Shown here: positions 1 to 14,500 of the stretch, in pieces
How positions within the stretch are numbered: position 1 is the first letter of the stretch
Layout: every line of letters starts with the position of its first letter
Assembly (NCBI GenBank): GCA_013397115.1
Contig: VWZW01007087.1
Coordinates: 55,600-119,599 of the forward strand
DNA length: 64,000 nucleotides
DNA from: Edolisoma coerulescens
Taxonomy: Eukaryota > Chordata > Aves > Passeriformes > Campephagidae
Direction: 5' to 3'
The notes under the pieces: generated by a model
The model's input: only the letters and a program-made list of their open reading frames with translations
The model's database searches: none
What the model was told of the DNA's origin: nothing
Program-made: the position numbers and the translations under genes

Positions 1-2466
1 AGAACAGCCAAGAACTTGCTCACAGAGCACAAAACAGCTTGACTTTTCCCTGCTTTACTGGGCTTCTGTGGCAGACAGGGGTTCTAGACTGATGGTCCCC
101 CAGCCATTCCGACGGTGTCCAGAAATCCTGGATCAGTGCTCAAATTCCTCAAACAGGGAACAGACCTAGCAAAATTCTGTTTGCTAAGCCTACCTAATTG
201 CAGTTTAGCCTTCATTCAAACACATTTTAAAATTTCATGAGCTACTTTCCTAGAGTAAGCATTTGTTAATCAACCTGTATTAGTAACTAAAAATAAAACC
301 AACCAAGCAAACCACCCATAAGTTCCTTTACCATTACTGCAAAAACCACTAAACTTCATTGGTTGTTCTCCTGATTCTGAGATTTTCATTATGTTTACCT
401 ATCAAATTTAGAAGAATTAGCTCATAAATAAAGTAAGCACATGCTATGGCTAACTACATTAAAAAAAAAGTATACTGAAGAAAATAAGACTAGTCTAATA
501 CTGGAAATGCATATTTTGATTTATTAACCTGTGTGTTTCATAAAAGTAAGCAGTTTTCCTGAACACGTGGTTTGCTTGCTTGGTTGCACTTTAAAGCTCT
601 GTTTTCATTCAGAATAAGTTTCCTAAAAATTCTGGTTCTTCCTTTAAGGAAAGTGCTAGCTCTCTCTGATAACCTTCTGTGACAATCTGTGATAATAAAT
701 AAATTTCATTAATATTTTGAAAGTTAAAAAGTAAACAAGGGGAAAGAAGTTCTTCTCTCCTTGTACTATAGGATGTGTAACCCCAGCTGTGTGCATTGGC
801 AAGTCTATGGCACTAACAAAACAGATTTCAGCTCTTTTTCCTGACTTGGGAGCTACATGACACATTTGTATTCAGACTCCTAACCGAAAACACGAAACAA
901 TGAAATCCTCATATGGTAGGGCAATACTCCACATATCTTCTCTCTGAAACACATTCTCTAGATCACTACTAGCTTTGTAAATACATCTTAGGAATAGCAG
1001 TTCCTATTCACCAACCAGCAGTGCACACTTCAGAGACACAGGGAGGCCACATTGTCATCTGTAGCAACTAGAACAGTTCTGTTACACACAGCTGCACAAG
1101 GATACCCTTTTTCCAGAGTTAAAAAAAAAAATAATAAAACTACTTATATTTTAGGCAGCACACTATCATTCAATGAATAAATATTGCATTTTTTTTTTCA
1201 GTAACTGCAATTACGAACTTCAGTTATCCAGCTACTATTTTTATCTCTGGTTTAATTTTCTAAGAACACAAGAGCTTAAACAGGCACTTCAGATTTAACA
1301 CTGATCTGACTGTTACAGGAATTATTAAGCACTAGAGCATTTATGAGGCTAGTGTAAATCACTAATGCTGTTTCTTGCTCTGATTTTTATGCTACTATAT
1401 CCTTGACAAACAGAGCCAGGCTGAAACACATTCTATCATGACAGAATGCTTACAATCCTTTTCTTGGATTTCCCTAAGGGAATATTACATAGTTTTAGAT
1501 CATGACTTATATATCATGATCTTGCAGAACTATTTTGATTAATTTGACGTGCAGGACTGCAGCTGACCCATTCAATCCTGACAAAAATCTAAGAGAAATG
1601 CCACTCAGATCTTTGGTAACAGCATTCACCAGAAGGGTGTTAAATCCCAAACTGACTGATTATGTAAGTGAGGTGTCACACAGTTCACCTACAGATGTTC
1701 TACAAAGTGGAAGACATCAACATCAGAAATAAAAACTTGTTCTTCATAATTTTTCTGTGAAATGGATCATCATTATGTTTACATCTCGTATTTCAGGCAC
1801 AGCACTAAGCAGGGTATATATTATGCTATTCTGAGAGAACAAAACAGGTGGAAACTAATTCCATCCCCTTGAATACAAATGGAGTAAAAGCAGAGCAATG
1901 GCAGAGTCAAACTGGAGAAGAAACAGGAAAAAGAAATGGCAGGAACAGAAATAAGAAACTCCAACAGCAAAATGCTTGATAATCTTCCATATCTCAGAGA
2001 AAGCAGTCCAGGCAATTAATATTTTAACATACAGAACTTTAGCTCTTCTGTACTACCTGAGAAACCAGCAGATTTTTCTGAAGCACACTTCAAACATACC
2101 TTTTCTGTTGGCCCGGAAAGCATTTGTAAGTTTCAGACATGACATAAGCCTCACAGACTGTGTCTTGCTATGATTCATTGTCACTGTATGAATCAGGCTC
2201 CTTATAAAGCATAACATTATGGTGAAAAATAATTTTTTACTTCTATTAATAGCACCAAACTATAGACATCAAATAATGCAGCAGTTATTTTTTACCCAAA
2301 TGAGTATTTTTTAATTAGACAAGCAATAATGACCAACTTTCAGAAAAAGAGTATTTTTTTTTAAATCGTAGGGTTCACTCCTGTGATAATAAACACCACA
2401 CACCTTTAAACACCTTGCATTTCCACTGAGCAGAGGTACAATAGTGAGGAAAAAAATATTCCTTAC
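1..2466 (-). other. FER intron (downstream part), unannotated
   Basis: AT-rich intronic sequence between the HRD-ending exon and the next, unseen, catalytic-loop exon. I searched it for DLAARN, DFG and APE-type coding and found none. Short open frames on both strands have no recognisable protein similarity. Confidence 0.8.
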
Positions 2467-2590
2467 CTATGTATACAATTTTTAGATTCAAGATACGCCA
2501 TACCAGATGCAGCATCTAATGAAAATTTCACCAATTGTTTGGTTTTCAGCTCATCCTTCTTTTTTCTTAGGAATGACAGGAAATCACCTC
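2467..2590 (-). CDS. FER: FER exon: kinase alpha-D/alpha-E helices up to the HRD motif (about residues 642-683)
   Basis: This exon is 124 nt: two bases completing a glycine codon, 40 codons, and AG of the next arginine codon. It begins GDFLSFLRKKKDELKTKQLV and ends SGMAYLESKNCIH, the alpha-E helix leading into the catalytic loop. The donor is GTAAGG. The acceptor TTTTCTAG is preceded by TGTC repeats. The following exon, which would start with the rest of Arg683 and the catalytic Asp684, was not found between 1 and 2466. In a plus-strand reading this exon is hidden under a spurious 89-codon frame. Confidence 0.96.
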
Positions 2591-5500
2591 CTAGAAAACA
2601 GACAGACAGACAGTGTGACACGGCTTATAGGATACTCACATTTATCTCTCATTAGGGGTGCAACACCAAACAAAATGCAAGTTATTAGCTGTTCTCCTCA
2701 TCCCATCAGTTTGAGGCTAGCCCTAGAAAAAGGAAGGAACTCACCTTTCAAAAATACATTTTCCATTAAATATTAGGTGCTTAAAAGTGAAAACTGCACA
2801 GCATGGTTTTGATATACCCATAGTCTTCACCAGTGTACATTAGATACAGATTCACTTAAAAACTGTTGACAAAAGCAACTGGTAATCTGTGATACATATT
2901 CTTCTCTAATCACAGAATTATTAGTTGTGAATAAAGAAGTTAGGTCTTATTAGCTACAGGAAGGTAAATAATTTTTAATTGGTCATTTGCAGCAATGCTT
3001 CTCAAATTCTACACTGATGTGTTTGGAGGGGTAACAAAGTGTTTTCTTCTTGGGCAATGTTAGCTGGACATTTGACCAAGCAGTGGAAGGTGAACAGCTA
3101 TTACTGTGCCTTCAGAGTCTTCTGCCTCAGAGGAGTAAAGACATGTCCTCTTGTCTGAGAAGTGGAAGGGGTCAGCATGGAGGATTTCCAAAAAAACAAA
3201 CTGAGTTAGCAAAAAAATCTTCTGAAAAACTGATTTAATTTAGGACAAAGGTAAGCAGAAGGAATGTTATACAAACACTGCAAAGCCATGTTCTGATTGA
3301 TATAAATGTATTAAAGATTTTTCTAACATACATTTTATTATTCCAAGCAAAGACAGAAAAATCACAGCAGAGCTTTTCATATCACACAATTATTTGCTAG
3401 TTAGTAGCCAGTTTTTGTTTCTTTTCATTTAGGACTGAACTGACTCTGAGGATTCTTTCTTGCAATCTGTTACACAATTTTATATACTGCCTTTTCTTAG
3501 AAATAGAACACGATGGTATATATTAAAAGTTTCATATGTGGTTTTTTTTAGGAGGCCATTTATATTTATATTTTGTAGTGTAAGAAATAAAGTAAGACAA
3601 TATTAAAAAAAAAAGTCAGATGTTACGAAGTGTAACTGTAATGCCTTCAGACATTACATCAGAGCTGCCCTTCACTCCCAGATGGGGTAACAAACAGATG
3701 GGAGAGCAAGAGGTGACTGGATTGCCTTGAATCTAAAGCCAAATTGAAACACCCTCTGTTTTGCAAAGTAGGATTACACACATTACATCTCCAAAGTCTG
3801 ACAAGAGTGAATCTTGTGATACTGAATTTTAAACTCCAATGACAAAGGACAGATGACTACTGCAAACTGGACTGGGTAATAAGCATCTCTTCTTTAATCT
3901 GAGAGGTTACTGACATAGTCTGGTAACTGGTAAAAAGTAGATATTGCCAGTGGGAAGTAAGAAAAAAACTCCAATTAAATGTGTGTCACTTCTTGCACAA
4001 ATGTATGTCACTTCTTGCACACAAACAGAATTATTCTAGTTACAGCAGACAGCTAAAAACAACTTCTAAGCAATTCCCCCCTCCAACACACACAACAAGC
4101 TGATGAAAATTTTGTTATTTATATGCTGAGATCTCACTGCTCTCTACACAAGAATCATCTTTCAATGAGTAAGTGTGACTATATGACTTTATGAATGTGA
4201 AGTCTTCCCATCTTGACAAACTGTGGCATTACTTGAATGAGAGCAGTAAATCAAGGCAGCTTATAAAAATAAATTTAAGACCATCTTAAACAAACTCTAC
4301 TCTCAATCAACCAATATTTCAATATTGAAGAATAAGAATTGCTAGCAACTTGCTGTAGGAAGAACTAAAAAGTCAGATAAGGTCAGTTTAGTCTTCAGAT
4401 AAGTCTCCCAGATACTCTGGGAGAACAAAAGAAATAAACAAACAAACAAACAAAAAAGAAAAAACACAGAAAAAACCCTCAGAAACAAATCCCCCCAAAA
4501 ATCTTGCAAAAATTCTCCATTTAAAAAAACCCGTTATAACAACATCAGTGAAAATTTTAATCCTCACAATTTATATAAATTCTTTGTATAAATACGTTAA
4601 TGCTCACCATAATCAACAGTAAAACCATCTGTTCTTAAGTAACAAGGTAATAAAGACAGTAAGGAAACTTAAGACAAACTTTAAAGAAAAGAAAACCCAA
4701 CCATATCCATTAAAACTTTTAAAAATAATACATGTTATAAATTTGTTTCCAATATGCTCAGGCAATTAGATTAAGATCCAAATTTTCAACAACTTGTCTC
4801 TGAATGATATTAAAAGCTGCTCAGGATATGTCAAACTCACAAACCACAAGCCTGTTACCTTCCAATGCAATCCAATACCATCACAAAGCGATTTAGACTT
4901 GCTGATTTTCAGAGCGTGGCACGCACTTTAAGAAATTCTAGAGTTTTCAGCAAAACCAGCACCATACATCAAGCTGTATACAGTGTACTTGATGCCTATC
5001 AGTTTTAATTACATTGCTTTCATCTGTCTCAGAGCTTTCACTAGATGTTCTGTTTTCTTTTGTCGGTCCTTGCACAGAAATGGCAAAATCATCTTCTAAA
5101 TATTCTGTTTAGTAAATTTAAAAGCAGTGTTAGTTGCAGACAAAATAAAACAGCTAAGTGATATACATCTCCCTTTGTACAAGATACGAAATGTTGAGGC
5201 TAAATTTGATTATCCTCATCATTGTGATACTAACATAGGCTTAAGTGTCTGTCCTTTAAGTAAAGAGTTACTCCTCAGTAAATTCTGACTTCTGCTGTGG
5301 TCAATGTTCCAGCTATTCATCTTCACAGCAAAGCAACCATGTGAGTATCTTCAAGGATGAATTAACTGTATTTCACTACAAACTCTTCAGTATAGAACTG
5401 TGGTTAGGTAGTATCTTTATGCACTTTTAAAATATGTTTTAATATAAAAAGCCCTAATTCACTATTTGCAGCACATAGTGTCATTATTTCCAATGTAATA

Positions 5501-8500
5501 GCTGCTGATAAAATTGAAATAACCAGACCAATTAGGCTATGAAACAACTGACACAAAACTAGACGACTACATAATAGTAAGCAATGGTTTCTCTTTTATG
5601 TGGAATTTGCATTGTATTCTGTGTGGCTACCTGTTCTCCAGTTAAGGGTCCACAACACCACCAGAAAATGAGGTTTGCTCCAACTTTAAGAACTACAAAA
5701 ACAAAATTAGACCATTTTATATATATATATAAAAAAATATATATCAATATATATTGATATTTATATATTATATATATCAATATATATAGATATATATAAT
5801 ATATAAATATCTATGTATCTATCTATCTATCTATATATTTTCACCTATCAGAGACTGCTTGGCTGTTTTGGGTTTACAGAAGGATAAATAACAGTACTGG
5901 AGTGCCTTCCTAGTACAACAGAATTATTCTACTAAGTAGAAGACAAAATGTAGTTCATAAGCAGAAGCTCCATGAGAGCAGCTTGTTATAACTGGATTGC
6001 TGAACACAGCCCTTCATGTATTTTGCTGTGAATGGGAACTATTTCTCATTACTTGCAGAAATTCTGAGACTGTGAAAATACCACATATCAGCAATTCCTA
6101 GAGTTGGCTGTGCTTTACAGCATAAACTTCTTGTTGTACAATAAGTAGCATATCATGGCAATAAAACAGTTCACTCCATGGCACACAAAAAAAGCAAGAA
6201 AATGCTTCAAAAGAGGAAAAAAAAACAACCCTGTGATCTATGAGAAGAAACCAAAAATGCAAGAAACAACAATGAAAAATGTTACATAGGTTTACAAAAT
6301 ATTTAGTTATGGCAACCTCTGACTTAACTGGCATTTATAATCAACTATGACCACAGATTTCAGTGTTCTCCTGAGCTGGTGTCCACAATGAGACCTACCT
6401 ACATCCTCTAGGCACTCTTGGCATCATTCTGATGACAAGTACTGACACTGAACACAACTAAAATATGTTTTGAAATGATGATGGGAAATCTCCCACTTAA
6501 TTGGTATATAGACATACATTTTTTATATATTGTATCTCTATACGGTATCCTAATAATATTATAAATAATTATACAAATATTAATAAATGTCTTAATACAA
6601 TACCAATTATTAAGAATGATATTAAGTTATATGTATTACTACTCACATGTTAGTTTTAATGAAGTGGGAGAATTTCCTTTGTTAAACAGCCTTTTTAACA
6701 AGGTTTGTTTAAAGAGGTCATTCAATACTTATATTTATACACACATTCATCATGCAGATGCATCTTGCTTGTGGCCACACCTCCTAATGGTCACCTAACC
6801 CAAGGGAGCTCTAGAATTCAATATTCCTAACTGTTTTACAGGCCAGTGCAATACTATTGAAATTACCTTTATCTGCACCTGTAAGTATTTATAAATCTCA
6901 GAATTTAAATGGTGAATATTTTGAGTAGCCTTAAAGCAACTTAGAATTTCCTTATTGCCCAGTATCTTAATCCCATATATATGGGATCTAAAACACAACC
7001 CCAAACAGAGTTACTTAAAACTATGAATTTAAAATAGTAAACATGCATCTCAAGGGAATTCTAGGAGATAATGTTTTTTTAAGTAAGAAGCTGTTTGACA
7101 AACTATTAAAAATACAAGGGTTTAAAAATGCTAAAACACCCACTTTCATTAAAATACTGTGCCTTCATGTTTCAACTAATGCATCATTTCTGTGCAATGC
7201 AGTGCTTTCACTTTATTCTTTTATTTTATATATGTAGTAACAGAAACTGTAACTAAAGCCAAGGCTTATTTGTCTAACTGCCTATAGTACTATTGTGAAA
7301 TCCAGTTAAAACTTTATTTTTCCTGTTAAGCAAAGGAAATAAAAGTAGTTTTAACCATGCAAAGTGCTGCCAATGTAATATTAACAATGGCAGTAATGAA
7401 GTATGAGTAGAAATACCTGTATGTGTAAACAAAAGGTGAAGAAAGAAAAAAAATTAAATTAATAGTGTGCATTGAGAGCCAAGGACATGAGCAGCAGCAG
7501 CAAAGAAGTAAACACAGAGAAAATGTGTACCACAACTGTGCTGCGGATGACTTTTTAGCAGACAACCTGTGACGAGACCAGAACAGAGATGACTCACGAG
7601 CACAAAATAACTGCACTGTGATAAAATGAAGATAAGAAGAAGGTTACAACACAGTTATACATGGTATTTCACTTCCTTTTAACAGGATAGCAGACCACAG
7701 ACATATGATAATCAAAATAAAGGAAATATTGACAATGCTCAGCAGTCTCGCTTTAGATTTCAGGTGGATCAAATAAGCTAGAGAATGAAGCCAATATCCC
7801 AAGTGACCTAAGTGCCTGTCCAAAACAGTCTGTCATCACCTGTCAAGAAGAAACCAGATATCATAGTGAGACATCAACAGCTAGCATCCCTTGTCTTCTC
7901 TGCTGCCAAAATAACACTAACCAGACTAGCTTGGACTCTCATGTTTTAGTATTGTGGCTGTAAGGATACCCACTGTGAGTGCATAGATAAAACCTTCTTC
8001 AGAAACTAACTGAAAGGAAAATCATCTTTTCCCAGGAGGTCTTCCATTCTTCAATAAATAATTCCTGTAATTGTATGATGCTCAATAATCCATAATCAAA
8101 AGGCCTTGAAAAGGATTCCAGATTAGAGAGACATGACAGCTGATGTGAAGCAGAATGTACCTGAAGAACAGAGGGATTTTTAATCTAAAGAGAAACAATG
8201 AACATTTTTTTAAACACAGACACATTAAATAGCTACTATAGCAAAAACTGTTCTAGGCAATGTAAAAAAAAAAAAAAAGTGAGTAACAACAAATAAAAAG
8301 AAACAAGTTGAATACAGAAGTTTTTGTAACTACCAAAGCACTTTGCTAATTTTTTATGCTTGGTTGTTTTTACTCAGTTTTAAAATGGATTTTCTAGTTT
8401 CATCTACTTGATGATTTGATTTTCTACAATATTGATACAAAATATAGTAACATCAAAGCCTAGAACATTAGAAGAGATAAAAATCCAACTGTAGTCTGAA

Positions 8501-11500
8501 ATGTTACAATAAAAGGAGACTGTAGAGCAGAGCTTTGGTCCTGTTTTACTAAACACTGGCTCTGAGCTGAAAAGAATTTTTAATCACCACCACCTACACC
8601 CCAACAAAGGAATCTGACTTTTCGTTTTCTTAATAATCTTGCAGCTGGAATCCATGAAGCAAAGAGGGAAGAAGAGACCCATGTACATTACAGGGCTAGG
8701 AGTAAGGCAAGGAAGAAGAAACAGGGTCTGTACGTTTGTGTGTGTACTACAAGATGGCTGGCAACGAGAGGGAAAAGTTGGACACATGGAGAGAAGGAAT
8801 CCATGGGAGGTGTCTGGCTCTTTGGGTGAAATGCCCAACAAGAAGAGATGGCAGAGGCAGAAGCACAGCAAGTTGGAGATATAGAGACAAATCAAAATGG
8901 AAACTGGATACTTAACTTAAGAGGATAAAGTCAGAGAGGCAAAAACTAGAGAAGCAGACAGGGGTCCGTGTGAAGAGAAACAGTAGGGCAGACAGAAGAT
9001 GGCTTCACTAACCAGTAATAATGAGAAGATAACTTATTTGACTAGAGAAAAAAGAGAACTGAATAGAAAACAAAGCCAGATGGTCACTATCACTGCACCT
9101 TATCTCTAATTGGACTTTGACTGACCTTTTTTTTTTTGTTGTTGTATTGATTTTGGACAGCATGCAGTAAAAACTCAGGATGTGACTGCAAGATAGGGCT
9201 CAGATCTGAAATCTGCTCACAAAAGATAGCTACTGAGGATGCACAATGCAACCAATGGGGCAGATCATGCAAAGCTTTATTAAAGTTTTAATTCTCTAAA
9301 GAGAAGCAATTAGAAAAAAACTATGAATGATCTCTATAGAGATCTCACTGTCTCCAGAAGCAGGATAGAGAAAAAAACCACATAAAAGTAGGAAATGCAG
9401 CAGCTGAATTGCACAATGTGAAACTAGAAGTTCAGACATTTCCCAAAATCAATCAGCATTCCAGGCCTGTGTATGAAATCAGTGGCACCTCAGAGACAGC
9501 AGGTCTCATCTAAGGCTCAAGTAAGCCACGATATACACATACTTCAGCTGCTCTTAGCATCTGCTCTCCTTTATCCAGGAAGATAATTAATTTAGCAGAA
9601 AAGCTCAAGATAATATGGATATTGTACTTCATATTAATAAATAAATTATACATATCTCAGTCTCAGAACTGAGTTTTTAGTTATAAATGGGTCTATTGGC
9701 TCGAGTGCAAATAACAAGAGAAATGCACAAAATCAGTTGTGATTTGGTGTTATACCCTAAAGTATCACTACATGCAGAAAATAAGAGCAATTCCACAAAA
9801 GTAATTTAAGATTTAGTAAGTTGTACCAGCTCCTCAGAACCACCTATAATGGATCTGTATGTATTTCTGCACTTTATGCCCTGGAGCCCTCTTTTCCAAG
9901 AAAAGCCAAAAAATGAGCCTCATAGGTCAGGCAAGACACTGGGCTTTATTTGCACATGTTTCTGCCATAACCCACCCTGTGGAAGTAAGAACTGCTGTAA
10001 CATAGAGGAAGTAGCAATGGAGTCACATTTCAGAAGAAAGGGAGTGAATAAACCAAGCAAGACCAAAGCCAACTGCGAGTAGGACAGCATGAACAGGGTG
10101 CAGAGGTAACCCCAGAGCTCGGGTTAAGAATCATAGAATCCCTTGGGTTGGAAAAGACCTCCAGGATCATCAAGTTCAACCTTCGACCAAACACCACCAT
10201 GCCCACTAAGCCATACTTAAAAGTGCCAAGTTTACTCATTTTGTGAGCACTTCCAGGGATGGTGACTCTGGGTACAGGCACTACAGAAATGGCTGTGCTC
10301 ATTCTGGGTGTGCCTGAGAGTCAGGGCACTTCACATTAAGCACTGATGCACCTGAGCTAATAAAACCTGTCACCTCTGATTTGTTTCTGCATCAGTGGCA
10401 CAGGCAATTTGCATCCCAAATGATTCAGAACAAACCTCTACAGGTTACCTTACCCTGCTGCAAAGACAGAAGTTATGACCTTGCTGAACTCCCCCTTGGA
10501 AGCTGGCTACACGTCTAGATACAAGATGAACATAGTTGAAACCTAATTCTGACAAAACTTCCCATGCTATTAGATTACTGGGTATTTCTAGAGCTGTTTA
10601 CACATATAGGCATAGCTCTACCTGTTTCCAGCTGCCAGCATTCAGAACATATCAACACAGTTAGATAAAACAAGGAACACGAACTCACTGTTAGGTTAAA
10701 AAGGAAGTTGCTTTTTTGTTCAGCATGTATCTGTTATCAAAAAGGAATTCTACGGTGGTATCAGGAAGGCTCATTGGTACTCCAGGGAAATGTCTACAGT
10801 ACATTAGTATGAGAATGAAGAACGCCCATAAATACACATTGGGGAGACAGGGTGAGAATCACACTCAGGGCAGATCACTGATGGAACAGACTAAAAATGG
10901 ACTATGGGCACAGAATGGATCAGGAGACAAGAGACAACTCCTGGGAAACTGTTTAGAACTGTCTGAGGCAAGGATCTGGTACAGGAAGATCATCTAGTTT
11001 TCATAATATCATAATATATAATATCCTCATCATGTATCATATTAGCATAATGCATATTCTAGAGGAAGCTAAATTAAGACTTAACAGACAAGACAGACAC
11101 TTCAATTGACTATACTTGAATGCCTGACATAGCAGAAATAAAATTATTCCAAAATATTTTTGGGGTTTTAATTTTAACTATGTTGGTTATAAGAATGTTT
11201 AAATATATAGAAACCTGGAACAGCAAGTAGGCTACCAACTTGTGATTAAACAGTCCAGCTTCTAAAAGGAGCAGGTCACGAAACATGTGCCTTCAAGCTT
11301 CCTTCTACTACCCTGAATCAAGTATTGGAACATACGAAGATGTTTGCATCGACTTTCAATTAGACAAATCTTTCCAGAGAGAGCTGGTGCAAGCATGATG
11401 ATGGTGCTTATGTTGCAGACTCTTTGCTGGAGAGGCAGCAGCACCGTGCAAGATTCTACAAGATAAGCTGCTGAAACAGTTGCATAAAGTGGTAACTGCA

Positions 11501-14500
11501 CCACAAGATTCCACATCTATCTTCAAAACACCCCATTCTAGAACAAACATTCCAGGGACATGCCAAGTTCTTACCTCTAAATTAAATTCTCCTTTCAGGA
11601 CTAGCCAAGATTCAAGTAAATTGAAATGAACATAAAGAAGGAGAAGAAAGAATGTTGTGGCTTAGGACTGCTTTTTGCATCTTTCAGATTACATTTGATC
11701 TTGATTTGTTCTTCCCCTAAAGGAAGAGGAAAAAACATTCAGATTTTTAATGGGACTCCTGCGGTTCCTTTTTGATTACGTGGGAGATTGCATGATAAAT
11801 TACAAGCAAATGAAAATGCAGTTAAATGATCCTGAGTATTGCAGTGAATTAAAACCCACTTTGTCATCCATGATCACTAAAAGAGAAGTCGGGGCCAGAA
11901 GGATAATAGTTAGAAAGAGTAAAAGGAGAAGGTGATTTTAGTTTCTTTTTTTCTTGTCTTTTTTCATGAAAAGATGCTGAGTTCACTCTAAAAAGAAAAG
12001 AACAGGAAGCAGGCTCTGTAGCCCCTTCAGCATTTTCCTGATAATCTTCTCCACGCCCCAACAAAATTCAGCATCCATTTGTTTCAGGTTGTCAGTCTGC
12101 ACTCTGGCAGTATTCCAGGCAGTCTTTTTGATCATCATACAAATTTGCTAAAAATGAGCTGTTATGAAAACTCCTTATGCCCCTTGCGGCCTTAAGAGAC
12201 AATGGCAAATAGTTCTTTTGCTGTTCTGAATACCAAAGCAGCTCCTCATGATTATTTCTCTTTCTTCGGTTTTAAGGTCAACAGTGCAAGATAAAGGACA
12301 AAAATCCCACCGGAACAACAGACAAAGAAAAAAGAATAAATTAGCATGAAAAAATATGAGTAAAATGCTCAGTTTTTCAGATTGACTTGGCATTACGGAA
12401 AAGTTACACTCTTTCTTACACAGTGCTGTAAACTCTTACACAAAGTTCCGCTGTTTCTCATGTGGGAAATCATCCCTGACCAAGGTTTATCTACATTATA
12501 AAATTCCAGTGGTTGCAAATATGCAGCAGTTCTCCCTGAACAGCTTTAAGACTCGTGTTGCACATTTACTACATTACTTTTCAGTCAGGTCAGTCAAGTC
12601 CATAGGACAATACAAACTCACGGCTCAATACTAACAGCAAGCATTAGGCAAGTCTCAACAGACAGGGTTTCTTTCCCCAAAATTCATTAGCAATTCCCAT
12701 TTTAACTTCTTCTATCTTTCCTATGATAAATTGAGTACTAAAGTGTGTCACAACAGATTAATAAAAAGTTACTGTATTAAGTTATGAAATAATGCACTAT
12801 TCCTATTTTTAGATCAGAAGATACCAGAAAAAAAACTCCACCAAATGTGACCTTTGCAACAAACCTTATCAAACCATCTTAGAGAACATTTCACTATAAA
12901 GCAGTAAAAAGTAAGGAAGAGTATTACAAAGAAAATAACTTATTGCCACCTATATGATGTTCAGAGTTCTTCAAGATACTAACACGTTGCAACAGTCTGA
13001 TTTATCTAAGAAGAAGTCTTTTTAACAGTCAATATTTTCAAACTAGGAACAACAGTTGTCATAGAGAAAGAGTCATAAGTCATACAAGAAGAGGAAATCT
13101 CTACGTTAAGTTCTCCATTAACAACACAATGTTTTAATAGAAAGATAATTTCTAAGTAGAGCTGTTTTCTCATTTCTTAGTCTACTAAAAATTTCACAGA
13201 AGAAAACCATGCCACTGTAAAATTCCAGGGGTTTTATTATTACATGGTAGTTGAAAAGGCATCCAGCAACCACGGCACTGGGCCCTTATGAGGATCTGGG
13301 CTGTCTATCCTTTTAGTCAGTATTTCAATGTCATTTAGGTAAAGAAGAATAAACTTAATTATTTGCAAGAGTGTTTTAAAGGTTATTGCAAATCTATCCA
13401 TTATGCGATCACAAAAATTTTAAAACCATCTGCTTGGCTAAATTCCTTTTTCACAGAAGCTAGCTAGCATAACTTAAGCCTGCAAATCAGATTTGTGTAT
13501 GGATCTCAACTTACAAATATATAAAACTTTTTTAAGAAAAATAGTAATGGTTTATTAATTCCTTTTCCATGGCTATCTTGGCAATTTTGGGAAGGCGAGA
13601 GGAGGAAAGGCAGGACAATTTGTTTAGGATTTAAAACAAAAAAAATCTTTCAGCAACTCTCATTTCAAATTCCTGAATGGTGGTTTCAGGTCACATTTCT
13701 TGCATACATGTGACTTTCCATGTATACATGAAGGAAATTGCTGCTACATACATTTTAGTTTCAGCTTATACACGACAAAGAACATTCTACTTAGTTTATT
13801 TTTTCAACAATTAAAAGAATCGCTTTTAGAGAGCAGTAATAAATCTAAAGTCTACAATAAATAAAGAGTGCATGCACACTGCTTACAGAATGTTCCTTCC
13901 CAGTTGCAGAGGAACCTGTAGAAAGACCAGTAGGACAAGACTAAGGAGACAAGACACCGGGCCCTCTAAAAATCCAGCCAATGGCAGGGAAACTGGATGC
14001 ATTTTCCCATATGTGCATCCCTTAAAAAGAGATCTATCTATATAACAAACATATACATTATATTAACACCTTTTCTTCATTTCTTGATAGGTAGATTGCG
14101 AAAAGGACCAAGTCATTCCTTCTGCACTGGAGTAATCTGTGATGGATTGACACTGGGAGGACATGTACAGTGAGATCAGCAGGACCAACATCAAGTGAAT
14201 AGCAAGTAAATGATGGTTTTTTTCAGTAATACGCAGTTAGTTGCGTTCAAGGCCAGGTGGGGTGGGGCTCTGACCAACCTGTTCTAGTAGAAGGTGTCCC
14301 TGCCCATGGCAGGGGGGTTGGAACTGGATGATCTTCAAGGCCCTTTCCAACCTAAACCATTCTATGATTCTATGTATCCACGATATGCTACACTATTTAT
14401 TATTTCAGGTAATCCTTCCTACATCACCCATCTTGACATTTCTTTACCACTATGGCTCTTACTATAGGACACATGTCACTTATCTTAACACCCCCCCATA

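Noticed and set aside
2507..2776. An 89-codon plus-strand frame
   Set aside because: It overlaps the FER exon on the opposite strand; the minus-strand reading is the real coding sequence.
8584..8895. A 103-codon minus-strand frame and an overlapping 81-codon plus-strand frame
   Set aside because: The region is purine-rich on one strand, which removes stops. There is no domain, no splice context with FER and no recognisable family.
9329..9344. A 16-bp perfect palindrome
   Set aside because: About one such palindrome is expected by chance in a window of this size.
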